Assembly: GCA_030834905.1 (NCBI GenBank)
Contig: JAUQWZ010000024.1
Location: 62,001-126,000, forward strand
Length of the DNA stretch: 64,000 nt
Direction of reading: 5' to 3'
From: Aggregatilineales bacterium
GTDB taxonomy: Bacteria; Chloroflexota; Anaerolineae; Aggregatilineales; Phototrophicaceae
Position 1 is the stretch's first letter, and every line of letters begins with the position of its first letter. This document shows positions 18,358-27,043 of the stretch, piece after piece. The notes beneath the pieces were generated by a model. That model had not been told where the DNA came from, searched no databases, and saw only the letters and a list, made by a program, of their open reading frames with translations. Position numbers and translations under genes: made by a program.

Positions 18358-19461
18358 ATGAACGATCCAAGAGTGACGAAGTTAGCTGACGTACTGGTGA
18401 ACTATTCGACCAAAGTGCAGCCGGGCGAATGGGTGGGTATTCTGGGCGACGTGGCGGCGCTGCCGCTGATCCGCGCGGTCTACGAGCAGGTGGTGCGGGC
18501 AGGTGGCAATCCGTCGCTGCTCTTCACCGATGAGGCGATGACGCGCCAGTTTTACCGCCACGCCAATGACGACCAGCTTTCGTGGCTCGATCCGAGCCTC
18601 GACCTGTACTACAACCAGGCGGATGTGTATATCCGGCTGGGTGCGCTGTCGAATACGCGGGCGATGACCAGCATCGATCCGACTATTGTCCGTAAGGCGC
18701 AGTCTGCGCGGCAGCCCTGGCTGGAAACGCGGATGCGCCGCGCTTCTGAAGGGACGATGAAGTGGGTGGGCACGCTGTATCCAACCGAAGGGCTGGCGCA
18801 GGAAGCCGGTATGAGCCTTGAGGAGTACGAGGATTTCGTGTTCGCCGCCTGTTTTGCCGACCGCGATGATCCGGTGGCGGAATGGCGCAAAATGGGCGCG
18901 ATGCAGCAGCAGAAGATCGATTGGCTCAAGGGCAAGAAGCGCGTTCGCTGCCAGGGACCGAATATTGACCTGGAGCTTTCGATTGATGGGCGGGTGTTCA
19001 TCAACGCCTGCGGCGAGCGCAACATGCCCGATGGCGAAATCTTCACCGGTCCGGTTGAGGAGTCGGTCAATGGGTGGGTGAAGTTCACCTATCCGTCAAT
19101 CGTGCAGGGGCGGGCGGTGGAAGGCATTGAACTGAAGTTCGAGCAGGGTAAGGTGGCGCAGGCGAGCGCGCAGAAGAACGAAAGCCTGCTGTTCGCTCAA
19201 CTGGATGCTGACGCCGGATCGCGCTATCTGGGCGAATTCGCCATTGGCACCAACTTCGGCATCGACAAGTTCACCGGGCAGATCCTGTTTGACGAGAAGA
19301 TCGGCGGGACGGTGCATATGGCGGTTGGGCTGGGCTACCCGGACACCGGCAGCAAGAACAAGAGCAGCGTCCACTGGGACATGATCTGTGACATGCGCAC
19401 CGACAGCACCATCCATGTTGACGGCGACCTGTTCTACGAGAATGGGCAGTTTGTGGTTTAG
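18358..19461 (+). CDS. M29-family metallo-aminopeptidase
   Basis: 367 aa, similar to thermophilic aminopeptidases (AmpS/T family), cytoplasmic with no signal peptide. Conserved features are the N-terminal LADVLVNYSTKVQPGEWVGI and the C-terminal metal-ligand region GGTVHMAVGLGYPDTG followed by SSVHWDMICDM, which hold the His, Tyr and His-x-Asp positions of the dinuclear site. It would remove N-terminal residues from peptides. The gap upstream (108 bp) contains a small hairpin (AGGACGC at 18310, GCGTCCT at 18328), so it may have its own promoter. Confidence 0.9.
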   Translation: MNDPRVTKLADVLVNYSTKVQPGEWVGILGDVAALPLIRAVYEQVVRAGGNPSLLFTDEAMTRQFYRHANDDQLSWLDPSLDLYYNQADVYIRLGALSNTRAMTSIDPTIVRKAQSARQPWLETRMRRASEGTMKWVGTLYPTEGLAQEAGMSLEEYEDFVFAACFADRDDPVAEWRKMGAMQQQKIDWLKGKKRVRCQGPNIDLELSIDGRVFINACGERNMPDGEIFTGPVEESVNGWVKFTYPSIVQGRAVEGIELKFEQGKVAQASAQKNESLLFAQLDADAGSRYLGEFAIGTNFGIDKFTGQILFDEKIGGTVHMAVGLGYPDTGSKNKSSVHWDMICDMRTDSTIHVDGDLFYENGQFVV

Positions 19462-19492
19462 GGCGGCTTGAACCTCAGAGGACGCGGAAAAA

Positions 19493-19538
19493 CCTCACCC
19501 CCTGAACCCCCTCTCCATTAACATGGAGAGGGGGAACC
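19493..19538. repeat. C-rich hairpin repeat (family C)
   Basis: CCTCACCCCCTGAACCCCCTCTCC then a palindrome returning GGAGAGGGGG. A close relative (46628-46665) is read inside a coding gene, marking a dispersed hairpin family. The copy here lies in the 406-bp stretch (19462-19867) that holds two repeats and a gene remnant but no intact gene. Confidence 0.6.
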
Positions 19539-19555
19539 TGCCTCAGCGACTGTAG

Positions 19556-19576
19556 GGACACAACATTGTTGTGTCC
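19556..19576. repeat. GGACAC palindrome (family A), variant copy
   Basis: GGACACAACATTGTTGTGTCC forms a near-perfect hairpin with 10-bp arms. It is a variant of the GGACACGACA-TT-GTCGTGTCC element found at 27007, 61758 and 61799; compensating changes (G to A in one arm, C to T in the other) preserve the stem. Confidence 0.7.
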
Positions 19577-19644
19577 GTGAGTAGTTCTGGTCGCAGGTAT
19601 ATTGTCATCTCCTTAGTTCAGCCCCAGCGCTGGCTGCTGCCTCT

Positions 19645-19785
19645 CATAAAGTCACTCAATACTACTAAAACTTCGCCTGTGTCGGCATCCCAGACCTTCA
19701 ACTGTCCATCGGTCTGAAGCGTCGCCACGCGATCACCGTCCGGGCTGATGGCAAGCGAGTAAATACGCGACGGCGTTTCGGACTC
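19645..19785 (-). pseudogene. WD40-repeat fragment
   Basis: On the minus strand about 45 residues read as one WD40 blade (SRIYSLAISPDGDRVATLQT followed by DGQLKVWDADTGEVLVVLSD). No other blades flank it, and the frame upstream runs into the aminotransferase promoter. It looks like the remnant of a larger WD40 protein gene, not a working gene. Confidence 0.5.
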
Positions 19786-19846
19786 GTTGATACGATGATC
19801 GGAGCCGGGTGGATATAGGCGATTGCGTTGGGTAGCATATACTTTT

Positions 19847-19889
19847 GGGAAAATAGACGCGGCTTTGATGATAGAAGGGAAAATAGACG
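19847..19889 (+). repeat. 13-bp direct repeat at the aminotransferase start
   Basis: GGGAAAATAGACG occurs at 19847-19859 and again at 19877-19889, 30 bp apart, on either side of the ATG at 19868. The second copy ends at the alternative GTG start. It may be a small duplication that created two start regions, or paired operator sites. Confidence 0.55.
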
Positions 19890-21103
19890 TGGATTGGGAC
19901 ACGCTTTTTGCTGAGCGCACGCAGCAGATGAAACGTTCGACGGTGCGGGAAATTCTGAAGCTGACGGCGCGACCGGAGGTGATTTCGTTCGCGGGCGGGC
20001 TGCCTGCGCCGGAACTGTTTCCGGTGGAACGTATCCGGCAGGCGACGGATACGGTGCTGGCGGAGCGCGGGCGCGAAGTGCTTCAGTACAGCACCAGCGA
20101 AGGGATGCCGGAACTGCGTGGGCTGATCGCCAAACGCCTGTCGGCTGGCAAGTTCCAGATTCACCCGGACAACGTGCTCATCACCAGCGGCTCTCAGCAG
20201 GCGGTAGACATGATTGCCCGTATTCTGCTGGATGAAGGCGACCGCGTGATTGTGGAGAATCCCACCTATGTCGGCATGATGACTTCGTGGCGACCTTTTG
20301 ACCTGCACTTTTCACCGGTGCCGACTGATCACGACGGCATGATTGTGGGCGAACTGGACGGGATTCTGGCTGAACGGCACAAGATTATGTATGCCATTCC
20401 CACTTTCCAGAATCCGCAGGGGGTCACGCTGAGTCGGGAACGGCGCGTGCGTCTGGCGCAAATACTCGCCGAGCACAACCTGCCGCTGGTGGAAGACGAC
20501 CCCTACGGCGAACTGCGCTACAGCGGCGAAGCGGTGCCGAGCGTGCTCCAGATCGAAGCCGAGTCGCGCGGCTTCAGCAGCGTCGAGGGCAACGTGATGT
20601 ACTGCGGCACCTTCTCGAAGGTGCTGACGCCGGGGCTGCGCATCGGCTGGGTAGTGGCGGCATCCCCGGTAATCGACAAGCTGGTGCAGGTCAAGCAGGC
20701 GACCGATTTGCATACCAGCACCTTCAACCAGTTTGTGAGCTATGAAGTGGCGCGGGATGAGGCGTTTCTCGATCAGCATATCGCCACGCTGCGACAGGTG
20801 TACCGCGAACGGCGCGATCTGATGCTGAAGACGATGGATGAGCATTTCCCGGAAGAAGTGATCTGGACTCGCCCCGAAGGCGGCTTGTTCCTGATGGTGA
20901 CGATGCCGCCGCGCCTGAACGCCCGCGAGATACTCAAGGAAGCGCTGGCTGCCGACGTAGCATTTGTGCCCTGTGACGATTTCTTTGTCGGCGATGCCGG
21001 ACACAATATGTTCCGGCTGAACTACAGCAACGCCCGCCCGGAGATGATCGTTGAGGGCATCAAGCGCTTGGGGGCAGTGCTCAAGGCGGCGGTGAGAGAA
21101 TAG
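19868..21103 (+). CDS. PLP-dependent aminotransferase (fold type I, LysN/MocR-like class)
   Basis: About 411 aa from ATG 19868. Features are EVISFAGGLPAPELFP, LQYSTSEGMPELRGLIAKRL, ITSGSQQAVDMIARILLDEG, NPQGVTLS and the PLP lysine in YCGTFSKVLTPGLRIGWV. Relatives include 2-aminoadipate and aromatic aminotransferases. No helix-turn-helix is attached, so this is the free enzyme. The frame is open further upstream, but a -10-like TATACT at 19838 makes those starts unlikely. A GTG at 19889 with AAGGGA upstream is an alternative start. A 13-bp direct repeat (19847 and 19877) surrounds the start. It converges on an SDR gene. Confidence 0.9.
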   Translation: MIEGKIDVDWDTLFAERTQQMKRSTVREILKLTARPEVISFAGGLPAPELFPVERIRQATDTVLAERGREVLQYSTSEGMPELRGLIAKRLSAGKFQIHPDNVLITSGSQQAVDMIARILLDEGDRVIVENPTYVGMMTSWRPFDLHFSPVPTDHDGMIVGELDGILAERHKIMYAIPTFQNPQGVTLSRERRVRLAQILAEHNLPLVEDDPYGELRYSGEAVPSVLQIEAESRGFSSVEGNVMYCGTFSKVLTPGLRIGWVVAASPVIDKLVQVKQATDLHTSTFNQFVSYEVARDEAFLDQHIATLRQVYRERRDLMLKTMDEHFPEEVIWTRPEGGLFLMVTMPPRLNAREILKEALAADVAFVPCDDFFVGDAGHNMFRLNYSNARPEMIVEGIKRLGAVLKAAVRE

Positions 21104-21143
21104 CGCTTGATCAATCGGCACAAGCTGGTTGGATACAGCGATT

Positions 21144-21174
21144 CCTGCGCCAGAATGTTTCTGGCTGGCGCAGG
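21144..21174. other. Stable hairpin between convergent genes
   Basis: CCTGCGCCAG (21144-21153) pairs with CTGGCGCAGG (21165-21174) in the gap between the aminotransferase and SDR genes. There is no clear U-run on either side, so it could be an mRNA-end stabiliser or a weak terminator. Confidence 0.45.
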
Positions 21175-21190
21175 GCTGCGACAATCGGTT

Positions 21191-21946
21191 TTAACCAGCC
21201 GTCCAGCCGCCGTCGGCGACCAGTACCGCCCCGTTTACGAACGAGGAATCGTCTGAAGCAAGGAACAGAATGATGCTTGCGAGTTCGTCCGACGCGGCAT
21301 TGCGGATGTTCATGGGCAGCGTGGTTTGCAGCCTTTCCATGCCGAGTGGATTGGGGTTGCCAATGCTGATATTCGTGGCGACTCCACCCGGACAAACCAC
21401 GTTGCAGCGAATTCCTTTTTTGGCGTAGTGGTAGGCGATACTGCGCGTGAGTCCGACCAGAGCGTGTTTGGAAGTGGTGTAGCTGACGCCAGCGCGCCCT
21501 CCAAACAGACCGCCGACTGACGCAACGTTGACAATTACACCCGTTTCTTTAGGAAGCATGATCTGAACGGCTTTGCGGCAAAGATACATGGGACCGTCGA
21601 GATTGACGCCCAGAACTTTCCGCCACAGGCTGTCCTCAAGATCGCCGATTGGCACGAACTCATCCATTATTCCAGCGTTGTTCACCACAATGTCGAGCGT
21701 GCCGTAAGCTGCCAGCGCGGTGTCTACCATGTGCTCGGCGGCGGCGCGATCCGATACATCGCCTGTTACCGCTGTCGGCGGCGCGAAGCCCATCGCTGTG
21801 ATTTCTGCTGTCAGCGTGTCCAGCCCGGCGGCGGCAATGTCACTGGCGACAACCTGAGCGCCCTCCTGAATAAACAGCTTGACCACTTCGCGTCCAATTC
21901 CTGACGCGGCTCCCGTGACGAGTGCGACTTTACCATCCAGCTTCAT
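21191..21946 (-). CDS. Short-chain dehydrogenase/reductase (SDR)
   Basis: 251 aa classical SDR. Features are the cofactor motif TGAASGIG (11-18), NNAG, catalytic Ser in NVASVGGLFGG, and Tyr-x-x-x-Lys in YTTSKHA. The C-terminal FLASDDSSFVNGAVLVADGG is typical. Asp after the second strand (VVASDIAAAG) suggests NAD(H) preference. The oxidised substrate is unknown. The start is well supported by TAAGGAGG before the ATG. An AT-rich stretch at 21981-22003 likely holds its promoter. Confidence 0.9.
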   Translation of the reverse strand: MKLDGKVALVTGAASGIGREVVKLFIQEGAQVVASDIAAAGLDTLTAEITAMGFAPPTAVTGDVSDRAAAEHMVDTALAAYGTLDIVVNNAGIMDEFVPIGDLEDSLWRKVLGVNLDGPMYLCRKAVQIMLPKETGVIVNVASVGGLFGGRAGVSYTTSKHALVGLTRSIAYHYAKKGIRCNVVCPGGVATNISIGNPNPLGMERLQTTLPMNIRNAASDELASIILFLASDDSSFVNGAVLVADGGWTAG

Positions 21947-22138
21947 GCTGCCTCCTTAGTAGGGTAGGTCGATGCGGTGTTTATTATATAATTTATTATA
22001 TCACTATTCACACTTGACAGTTCCCACGGAAAGCGGTGCCAGGCACTTCACATATACAGCGTGGAAACGCATATAGATCAGGTTTATAATACAGCCTCCA
22101 CAATCGAACTGGCGTTCGAGAGGAGACAGACAAAACAG

Positions 22139-24160
22139 ATGCCTCGATTTGAGTTAGTCAGCGAGTTCCAACCGACTGGCGACCAGCCCAAAGCGATTGA
22201 GGGATTGGTCGAAGGCATAGAAAAAGGGATGCGCGCGCAGACGCTGCTCGGCGCGACCGGCACCGGTAAAACGTTCGCGATTGCCGAAGTGATTGAACGG
22301 ACGCAGAAGCCGACACTGGTGCTGGCGCATAACAAGACGCTGGCGGCGCAGCTTTACGCCGAATTCAAGGAATTCTTCCCGCGCAATGCGGTCGAATACT
22401 ACGTCAGTTACTACGATTACTACCAGCCTGAGTCGTATGTGCCGCGCTACGATCTGTTCATTGAGAAACAGACCGACATTAACGAGCAGATTGAACGGCT
22501 GCGAATCGCCGCCAAGGCGTCGCTGCTGTCGCGGCGGGATACGATCATCGTGGCGTCGGTGTCGTGCATCTACGGCACTGGCGATCCGACGACCTGGGGC
22601 GCGTCAACGGTCAAGCTGAGCGTGGGTGAGGAAATGCGGCGCGAGACGATTCTGCGCAAGCTGGTGCAGATTCAGTACACCCGCACCGATATGGATCTCG
22701 GTCCGGGCAGCTTCCGCGCGCGCGGCGACGTGCTCGAAATCTATCCGCCGTATGAAAACGCCGCCTACCGGGTGACGCTGTTCGGCGATGATATCGAGCG
22801 TATTGTCGAGTTCGATCCATTAACCGGTGAGCTGCTGGCGCATCACGAGACGGTGGTCATCTTCCCGGCGGCGCAGTTCATGGCGGATCAGGAAAAGCTG
22901 CAGAAGGCGCTGCACGATATCGAGCAGGAACTGGAAGAGCAGATTCGCTTCTTCAAGAGCGAAGGCAAGCTGGTTGAAGCGCAGCGGCTGGAGCAGCGAA
23001 CCCACTATGATCTCGAAATGCTGCGTGAGATGGGTTTTACATCCGGCATCGAGAACTATTCGCGGCATCTCGATCAGCGTCCGGCAGGCAGCCCGCCGTG
23101 GACGATGGTCGATTACTTCCCGAAAGACTACCTGCTCGTCATCGACGAAAGTCACATGACGATCCCGCAGCTTCGCGGGATGTACAACGGCGACAGTTCC
23201 CGCAAGCAAACGCTGGTCGATTACGGCTTCCGACTGCCGAGCGCGAAGGATAACCGCCCGCTGCGTTTCGACGAGTTCGAGGCGCGGATGGGGCAGACGA
23301 TCTTCACGTCAGCTACGCCCGGACCGTATGAGGCACAGGTCAGCGAGCAGGTGGTGCAGCAGGTGATTCGCCCGACAGGTGTTCTCGATCCCGAAGTATT
23401 CGTTCGCCCGACGAAGGGACAGATCGACGACTTGCTGCAGGAAGTGGCGGCGCGGGTAAAGAAGGGGCAGCGCGTCATTATCACTACGCTGACGCAGCGC
23501 ATGGCGGAAGAACTGGCGGGCTACGTCAACGAGATGGGCATTCGGGCGCACTATCTACACGCCGAAATTGACACTCTGGAACGGGTCGAGATTCTGCGCG
23601 ATCTGCGACTGGGCGTCTATGATGTGGTCGTCGGTATCAACCTGCTGCGCGAAGGGATCGACCTGCCGGAAGTCTCGTTGGTTGCCATCCTGGACGCGGA
23701 TAAAGAAGGCTTTTTGCGCTCGTCCCAGGCGCTGATCCAGACCATCGGACGCGCCGCGCGGCATATCGAAGGCAAAGTCATCCTGTATGCTGACAGAATG
23801 ACCGACTCGATGAAATTCGCTATCAGTGAAACGGAACGCCGCCGCGCTGTCCAGCACCAGTACAATGTCGAACACGGCATTGAGCCGACGACGATTGTCA
23901 AACAGGTGCGCGACCTGACCGACCGTGTGAAGGCGGCGGTTGGCGAAGACATAAAGGCGGCGGGCGGTGATGTGAGTGTGACGATGCTGCCGAAGGACGA
24001 GCTGCACCGCATGATTAAGGAACTGGAAACTGAGATGAAGAACGCCGCGCGCTCGCTGGAATTCGAGAAGGCGGCGTTGCTGCGCGATCAGGTGATTGAA
24101 CTGAAGCAGATGCTGGCGGACAAAGAGCCGGAAGGCGAACTGGATTTGCTGGCGCGCTAG
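22139..24160 (+). CDS. uvrB: UvrABC excinuclease subunit B
   Basis: The damage-verification helicase of nucleotide excision repair, 673 aa from ATG 22139, the normal size. Features are Walker [11 protein letters not shown], the beta-hairpin region [25 protein letters not shown], helicase motif [11 protein letters not shown] and the C-terminal UVR domain ([16 protein letters not shown]) that contacts UvrA/UvrC. The frame extends to ATG 22061, but those 26 residues are not typical and cover a TATAAT at 22085, which is a plausible -10, so the shorter start (with GAGGAGA upstream) is preferred. It is followed by a terminator-like hairpin. Confidence 0.96.
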   Translation: MPRFELVSEFQPTGDQPKAIEGLVEGIEKGMRAQTLLGATGTGKTFAIAEVIERTQKPTLVLAHNKTLAAQLYAEFKEFFPRNAVEYYVSYYDYYQPESYVPRYDLFIEKQTDINEQIERLRIAAKASLLSRRDTIIVASVSCIYGTGDPTTWGASTVKLSVGEEMRRETILRKLVQIQYTRTDMDLGPGSFRARGDVLEIYPPYENAAYRVTLFGDDIERIVEFDPLTGELLAHHETVVIFPAAQFMADQEKLQKALHDIEQELEEQIRFFKSEGKLVEAQRLEQRTHYDLEMLREMGFTSGIENYSRHLDQRPAGSPPWTMVDYFPKDYLLVIDESHMTIPQLRGMYNGDSSRKQTLVDYGFRLPSAKDNRPLRFDEFEARMGQTIFTSATPGPYEAQVSEQVVQQVIRPTGVLDPEVFVRPTKGQIDDLLQEVAARVKKGQRVIITTLTQRMAEELAGYVNEMGIRAHYLHAEIDTLERVEILRDLRLGVYDVVVGINLLREGIDLPEVSLVAILDADKEGFLRSSQALIQTIGRAARHIEGKVILYADRMTDSMKFAISETERRRAVQHQYNVEHGIEPTTIVKQVRDLTDRVKAAVGEDIKAAGGDVSVTMLPKDELHRMIKELETEMKNAARSLEFEKAALLRDQVIELKQMLADKEPEGELDLLAR

Positions 24161-24191
24161 GGCGGCGGCTGTCCTGATAGCGTTTGAACCC

Positions 24192-24234
24192 GCCGACGAG
24201 CCACGCTGCTTTTGTAGGCTTGTCGGCTGGTTTT
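24192..24234 (+). terminator. Putative terminator after uvrB
   Basis: GCCGACGAGCC (24192-24202) pairs with GGCTTGTCGGC (24217-24227) over a 14-nt loop, followed by TGGTTTTC. It separates uvrB from the tRNA unit. Confidence 0.6.
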
Positions 24235-24260
24235 CTACCAATCCCCGCCTAAACTCACCA

Positions 24261-24289
24261 TTGACACCCTCAGGGGCGGATGATAGTAT
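24261..24289 (+). promoter_or_regulatory. Promoter of the tRNA pair
   Basis: TTGACA (24261-24266), a 17-bp spacer and TAGTAT (24284-24289) lie 14 bp before the first tRNA. Confidence 0.75.
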
Positions 24290-24303
24290 TCATACACATA
24301 TGA

Positions 24304-24375
24304 TGCGGGGTAGAGCAGTGGTAGCTCGTCGGGCTCATAACCCGGAGGCCGTAGGTTCGAATCCTACCCCCGCTA
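24304..24375 (+). tRNA. Initiator tRNA-fMet (CAT)
   Basis: A full cloverleaf can be folded: D arm GAGC/GCTC, anticodon arm TCGGG-CTCATAA-CCCGG, T arm GTAGG-TTCGAAT-CCTAC. Anticodon is CAT. The three consecutive G-C pairs next to the anticodon loop (GGG...CCC) and the unpaired first acceptor position (T opposite T) mark it as the initiator type. CCA is not encoded. Confidence 0.92.
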
Positions 24376-24396
24376 CTTTTTATTTACCAACATTGC

Positions 24397-24472
24397 GGCG
24401 ACGTAGCTCAGCGGTAAGAGCGATTCACTCATAATGAATAGGTCATAGGTTCAAATCCTATCGTCGCCACCA
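24397..24472 (+). tRNA. Elongator tRNA-Met (CAT)
   Basis: Acceptor GGCGACG/CGTCGCC with A73 and encoded CCA, D arm GCTC/GAGC, anticodon arm ATTCA-CTCATAA-TGAAT, T arm ATAGG-TTCAAAT-CCTAT. The anticodon is CAT. Overall similarity to bacterial elongator tRNA-Met (GGC-ACGTAGCTCAG start) makes Met more likely than the lysidine-modified Ile2 tRNA, though both share the CAT anticodon. Confidence 0.88.
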
Positions 24473-24476
24473 GCGC

Positions 24477-24506
24477 AGACCCATCAACCTGATGGGTCTT
24501 TTTTTG
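24477..24506 (+). terminator. Terminator of the tRNA unit
   Basis: AGACCCATCA (24477-24486), loop ACC, TGATGGGTCT (24490-24499) then TTTTTT. It lies 5 nt after the second tRNA. Confidence 0.9.
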
Positions 24507-24570
24507 TTTCTCCTTTAATTGAAATCAAACCTCTGAGGTGCTAAATTATCCAGAAGTCGGAGGTTTGAAA

Positions 24571-25239
24571 ATGAAACAGGAAGTACGTGAAAGGGCGCGG
24601 CAGCTTCGGTCACAAGGCGTTTCGGTGCGTGACATTGCCAGGACGCTCAATGTATCCAAAGGGACTGTGAGCCTGTGGGTACGAGACATTCGGCTATCGC
24701 ACGAGCAGATTGCCGCCTTGAAGGAAAATCAGCGTCGCTATGGTGGGCAGAACAGCGGCGCGCAGCGAAACAGACTCAAGGCTCAGGAACTGCGTAGGCT
24801 CTATCAGGAGCGGGGTCGCATAAAGGCACGAGAAGGTCATCCTCTTCATCTTGCCGGTTGTATGCTGTATTGGGCAGAGGGTGCGAAGGACAAACATCGC
24901 CTGTATTTCGTGAATTCCGATCCCAATATGGTGTGTCTCTTCAAACGTTTCCTGAGCGAGGAGCTTGCGATTTTCGATTGTGACATCACGATCACGATAC
25001 TCTGCCACACTACTGACATCGACGAGATTAGACGGATAGAACAATACTGGCTTGATCTACTGGGGCTTCCACAAAGTTCTTTGCGCAAAACGATCCACAA
25101 AGTGGGTAGTGAAAAAAGCAGGCACGTATTGAAACATGGCATATGCTCGATGCGCGTGTATCGTGTCGAAGCCGTCCAGCACATTTACGGGGCGATACAG
25201 GAATACGGGGGGTTTGACAATCCCGACTGGCTGTTTTAA
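24571..25239 (+). CDS. HTH protein with LAGLIDADG-like homing-endonuclease domain
   Basis: 222 aa from ATG 24571 (CGGAGG upstream; the frame is open to GTG 24538). The N-terminus is a resolvase/MarR-like helix-turn-helix (RQLRSQGVSVRDIARTLNVS then KGTVSLWV). The rest resembles a single LAGLIDADG-type half-domain: LAGCMLYWAEGAKDKHRLYF with VNSDPNMVCLFKRFL. The acidic residue of the LAGLIDADG helix is present as Glu in YWAEG. Proteins of this build are found scattered in many bacteria and are usually listed as hypothetical. A position directly after a tRNA pair fits a mobile or site-seeking origin. Activity is unproven. Confidence 0.72.
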   Translation: MKQEVRERARQLRSQGVSVRDIARTLNVSKGTVSLWVRDIRLSHEQIAALKENQRRYGGQNSGAQRNRLKAQELRRLYQERGRIKAREGHPLHLAGCMLYWAEGAKDKHRLYFVNSDPNMVCLFKRFLSEELAIFDCDITITILCHTTDIDEIRRIEQYWLDLLGLPQSSLRKTIHKVGSEKSRHVLKHGICSMRVYRVEAVQHIYGAIQEYGGFDNPDWLF

Positions 25240-25369
25240 TACTTCCTTCCCTCGCGACCTTCCTGAACCGCCTCACCTGTCCGAAAGAACAGTTTTCGCC
25301 AATTTCTCATCTGCCCGTGTAACGATATGCGTTACTCTAGGTAGTAATCATTCACGGAAGGAGACTCGC

Positions 25370-26965
25370 ATGGCAGAGCATATGATTGGTTCGGCAGCCA
25401 CGTTCCTACAGGACGGTGAGATGACGCGCCTCGAATTAGAAGGTAAACCGGTCGTCGTGGCGCGGGTTGAGAAGGACTATTTTGCCTTCGGCGGCAGCTG
25501 CCCACATTACGGAGCGCCGCTGAACAACGGCGTCCTTAAGGGGCACGAACTTATGTGTCCCTGGCACCATGCCTGTTTTGATCTCCGCAGCGGCGCGAGG
25601 CTGGAGCCGCCAGCGCTGAACGATCTGGCGCGTTTTCCTGTGCGCGTCGAAAACGACTCGCTCTACGTCACGCTGCCGCACGACAATGTGCGCGAGCCGC
25701 AGGGCGGAGTTGATCCCGCTGATGGACGCACATTTGTGATTGTCGGCGGTGGGGCGGCGGGCGAAAATGCCGCCGAGGAACTGCGGCGGCAGGGATATCG
25801 CGGCTCGATTGTCATCCTCAGCGCGGTGCCGGAATCGCCGGTGGATCGTCCCAATCTCTCAAAAGATTATCTGGCAGGCAAGGCGCAGGCAGACTGGATT
25901 CCGCTGCGCAGCCGAAGCTGGTACGCCGAACGTGATATCGAGCTGATGCTGAATACACGAGTTACGGGCGTTGATTCGAAGGCGCGCAGCGTGCAGACCG
26001 AAGACGGCGAAACCTTTCACTATGACAAGCTGCTGCTGGCAACCGGCGGATTACCCCGCAGCCTGACCAACGTCCCCGGACACGATCTGGCGGGGGTGTT
26101 CCTGCTGCGCAGTCTCGAAGACGCCGACGCCATCATCGCGGCGGCGCAGCCCGGACTGCGGGCGGTGGTCGTTGGCGCGAGCTTTATCGGCATGGAAGTG
26201 TCGGCATCGCTGCGGGCGCGGAACGTCGATGTGACGGTAGTCTCGCCCGAAAGCGTGCCTTTCGAGAACCAGTTTGGCGCAGCGGTGGGCGAGATGTTTC
26301 GTCGCGCTCATGAAGAAAATGGCGTAGTGTTTCGCCTGGGCAGCGGCGTGCGCCAGTTCAACGGCGATAACGGGCAGGTGAACGGCGCGCAGCTTACCAG
26401 CGGAGAGGTGCTGCCCGCCGATCTGGTGGTGCTGGGAGTCGGCGTGCGCCCGGCAACCGACTTTCTTCAGGACTCAGGCTTGGCGATGGACGAAAAAGAC
26501 CGTTCAGTGCTGGTGGATGCTCACCTTCAGACCAGCGATGCCAACATTTACGCGGCGGGTGATATTGCCCGTTACGACGATGGCGGCGGCAATCGCAAGC
26601 GTATCGAACACTGGCGGCTGGCGCAGCAGCACGGCATGATCGCGGCGCGAAACATGCTCAGGGGCGGCTCGGACAGCGTTCAGCGCCATGTGCCGTTCTT
26701 CTGGACGAATCAGGCAGGAATCAGCCTGCGCTATGTCGGCAACGTGCATAAATTTGATGATGTCGTCTTTCGTGGCAAGGCAGCCGACCGCCAGTTCATC
26801 GCCTTTTACGTGGTCGATGGCAAGCTGCAAGCGGCGGCTGGCGTGAAACATGACCGCGACCTGGACGCGCTTGAGTTCATCCTGCGCGATGGGCTGCCGT
26901 TGACGGTGGAGCAGATGCAGGACAAAGACTTCGATCTGGTGAAGTATGCAGTAGAGAAACGTTAG
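25370..26965 (+). CDS. Rieske ferredoxin domain fused to an FAD-dependent NAD(P)H oxidoreductase
   Basis: 531 aa from ATG 25370 (GGAAGGAGA upstream; the longer frame to 25136 overlaps the previous gene). The N-terminal Rieske [2Fe-2S] domain (about 1-105) has the ligand pairs in CPHYGAPL and CPWHHACF. The remaining part is a pyridine nucleotide-disulphide oxidoreductase-like flavoprotein: FAD motif VIVGGGAAGENAAEELRRQG, NAD motif VVVGASFIGMEVSASLRARN, and NIYAAGDIARYDDGGG. The fold matches the AIF/AIFM3 and dioxygenase ferredoxin-reductase group. It would pass electrons from NAD(P)H through FAD to the Rieske cluster; the acceptor is unknown. Confidence 0.9.
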   Translation: MAEHMIGSAATFLQDGEMTRLELEGKPVVVARVEKDYFAFGGSCPHYGAPLNNGVLKGHELMCPWHHACFDLRSGARLEPPALNDLARFPVRVENDSLYVTLPHDNVREPQGGVDPADGRTFVIVGGGAAGENAAEELRRQGYRGSIVILSAVPESPVDRPNLSKDYLAGKAQADWIPLRSRSWYAERDIELMLNTRVTGVDSKARSVQTEDGETFHYDKLLLATGGLPRSLTNVPGHDLAGVFLLRSLEDADAIIAAAQPGLRAVVVGASFIGMEVSASLRARNVDVTVVSPESVPFENQFGAAVGEMFRRAHEENGVVFRLGSGVRQFNGDNGQVNGAQLTSGEVLPADLVVLGVGVRPATDFLQDSGLAMDEKDRSVLVDAHLQTSDANIYAAGDIARYDDGGGNRKRIEHWRLAQQHGMIAARNMLRGGSDSVQRHVPFFWTNQAGISLRYVGNVHKFDDVVFRGKAADRQFIAFYVVDGKLQAAAGVKHDRDLDALEFILRDGLPLTVEQMQDKDFDLVKYAVEKR

Positions 26966-27006
26966 GCACGGCACCCCACAGGCTATCCGAAAGGTTTCCA
27001 GACAGC

Positions 27007-27027
27007 GGACACGACATTGTCGTGTCC
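27007..27027. repeat. GGACACGACA palindrome (family A)
   Basis: GGACACGACATTGTCGTGTCC, a 21-bp near-perfect hairpin between convergent genes. Other copies lie at 19556, 61758 and 61799. Confidence 0.8.
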
Positions 27028-27043
27028 CTATGCAAAGCCTGAA

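Noticed and set aside
22061..22138. Longer UvrB N-terminus
   Set aside because: The extra 26 residues are not typical of UvrB and overlap a TATAAT promoter element at 22085.
24397..24472. Second CAT tRNA as lysidine-type tRNA-Ile2
   Set aside because: The overall sequence is closer to elongator tRNA-Met; kept as Met though the anticodon alone does not decide.
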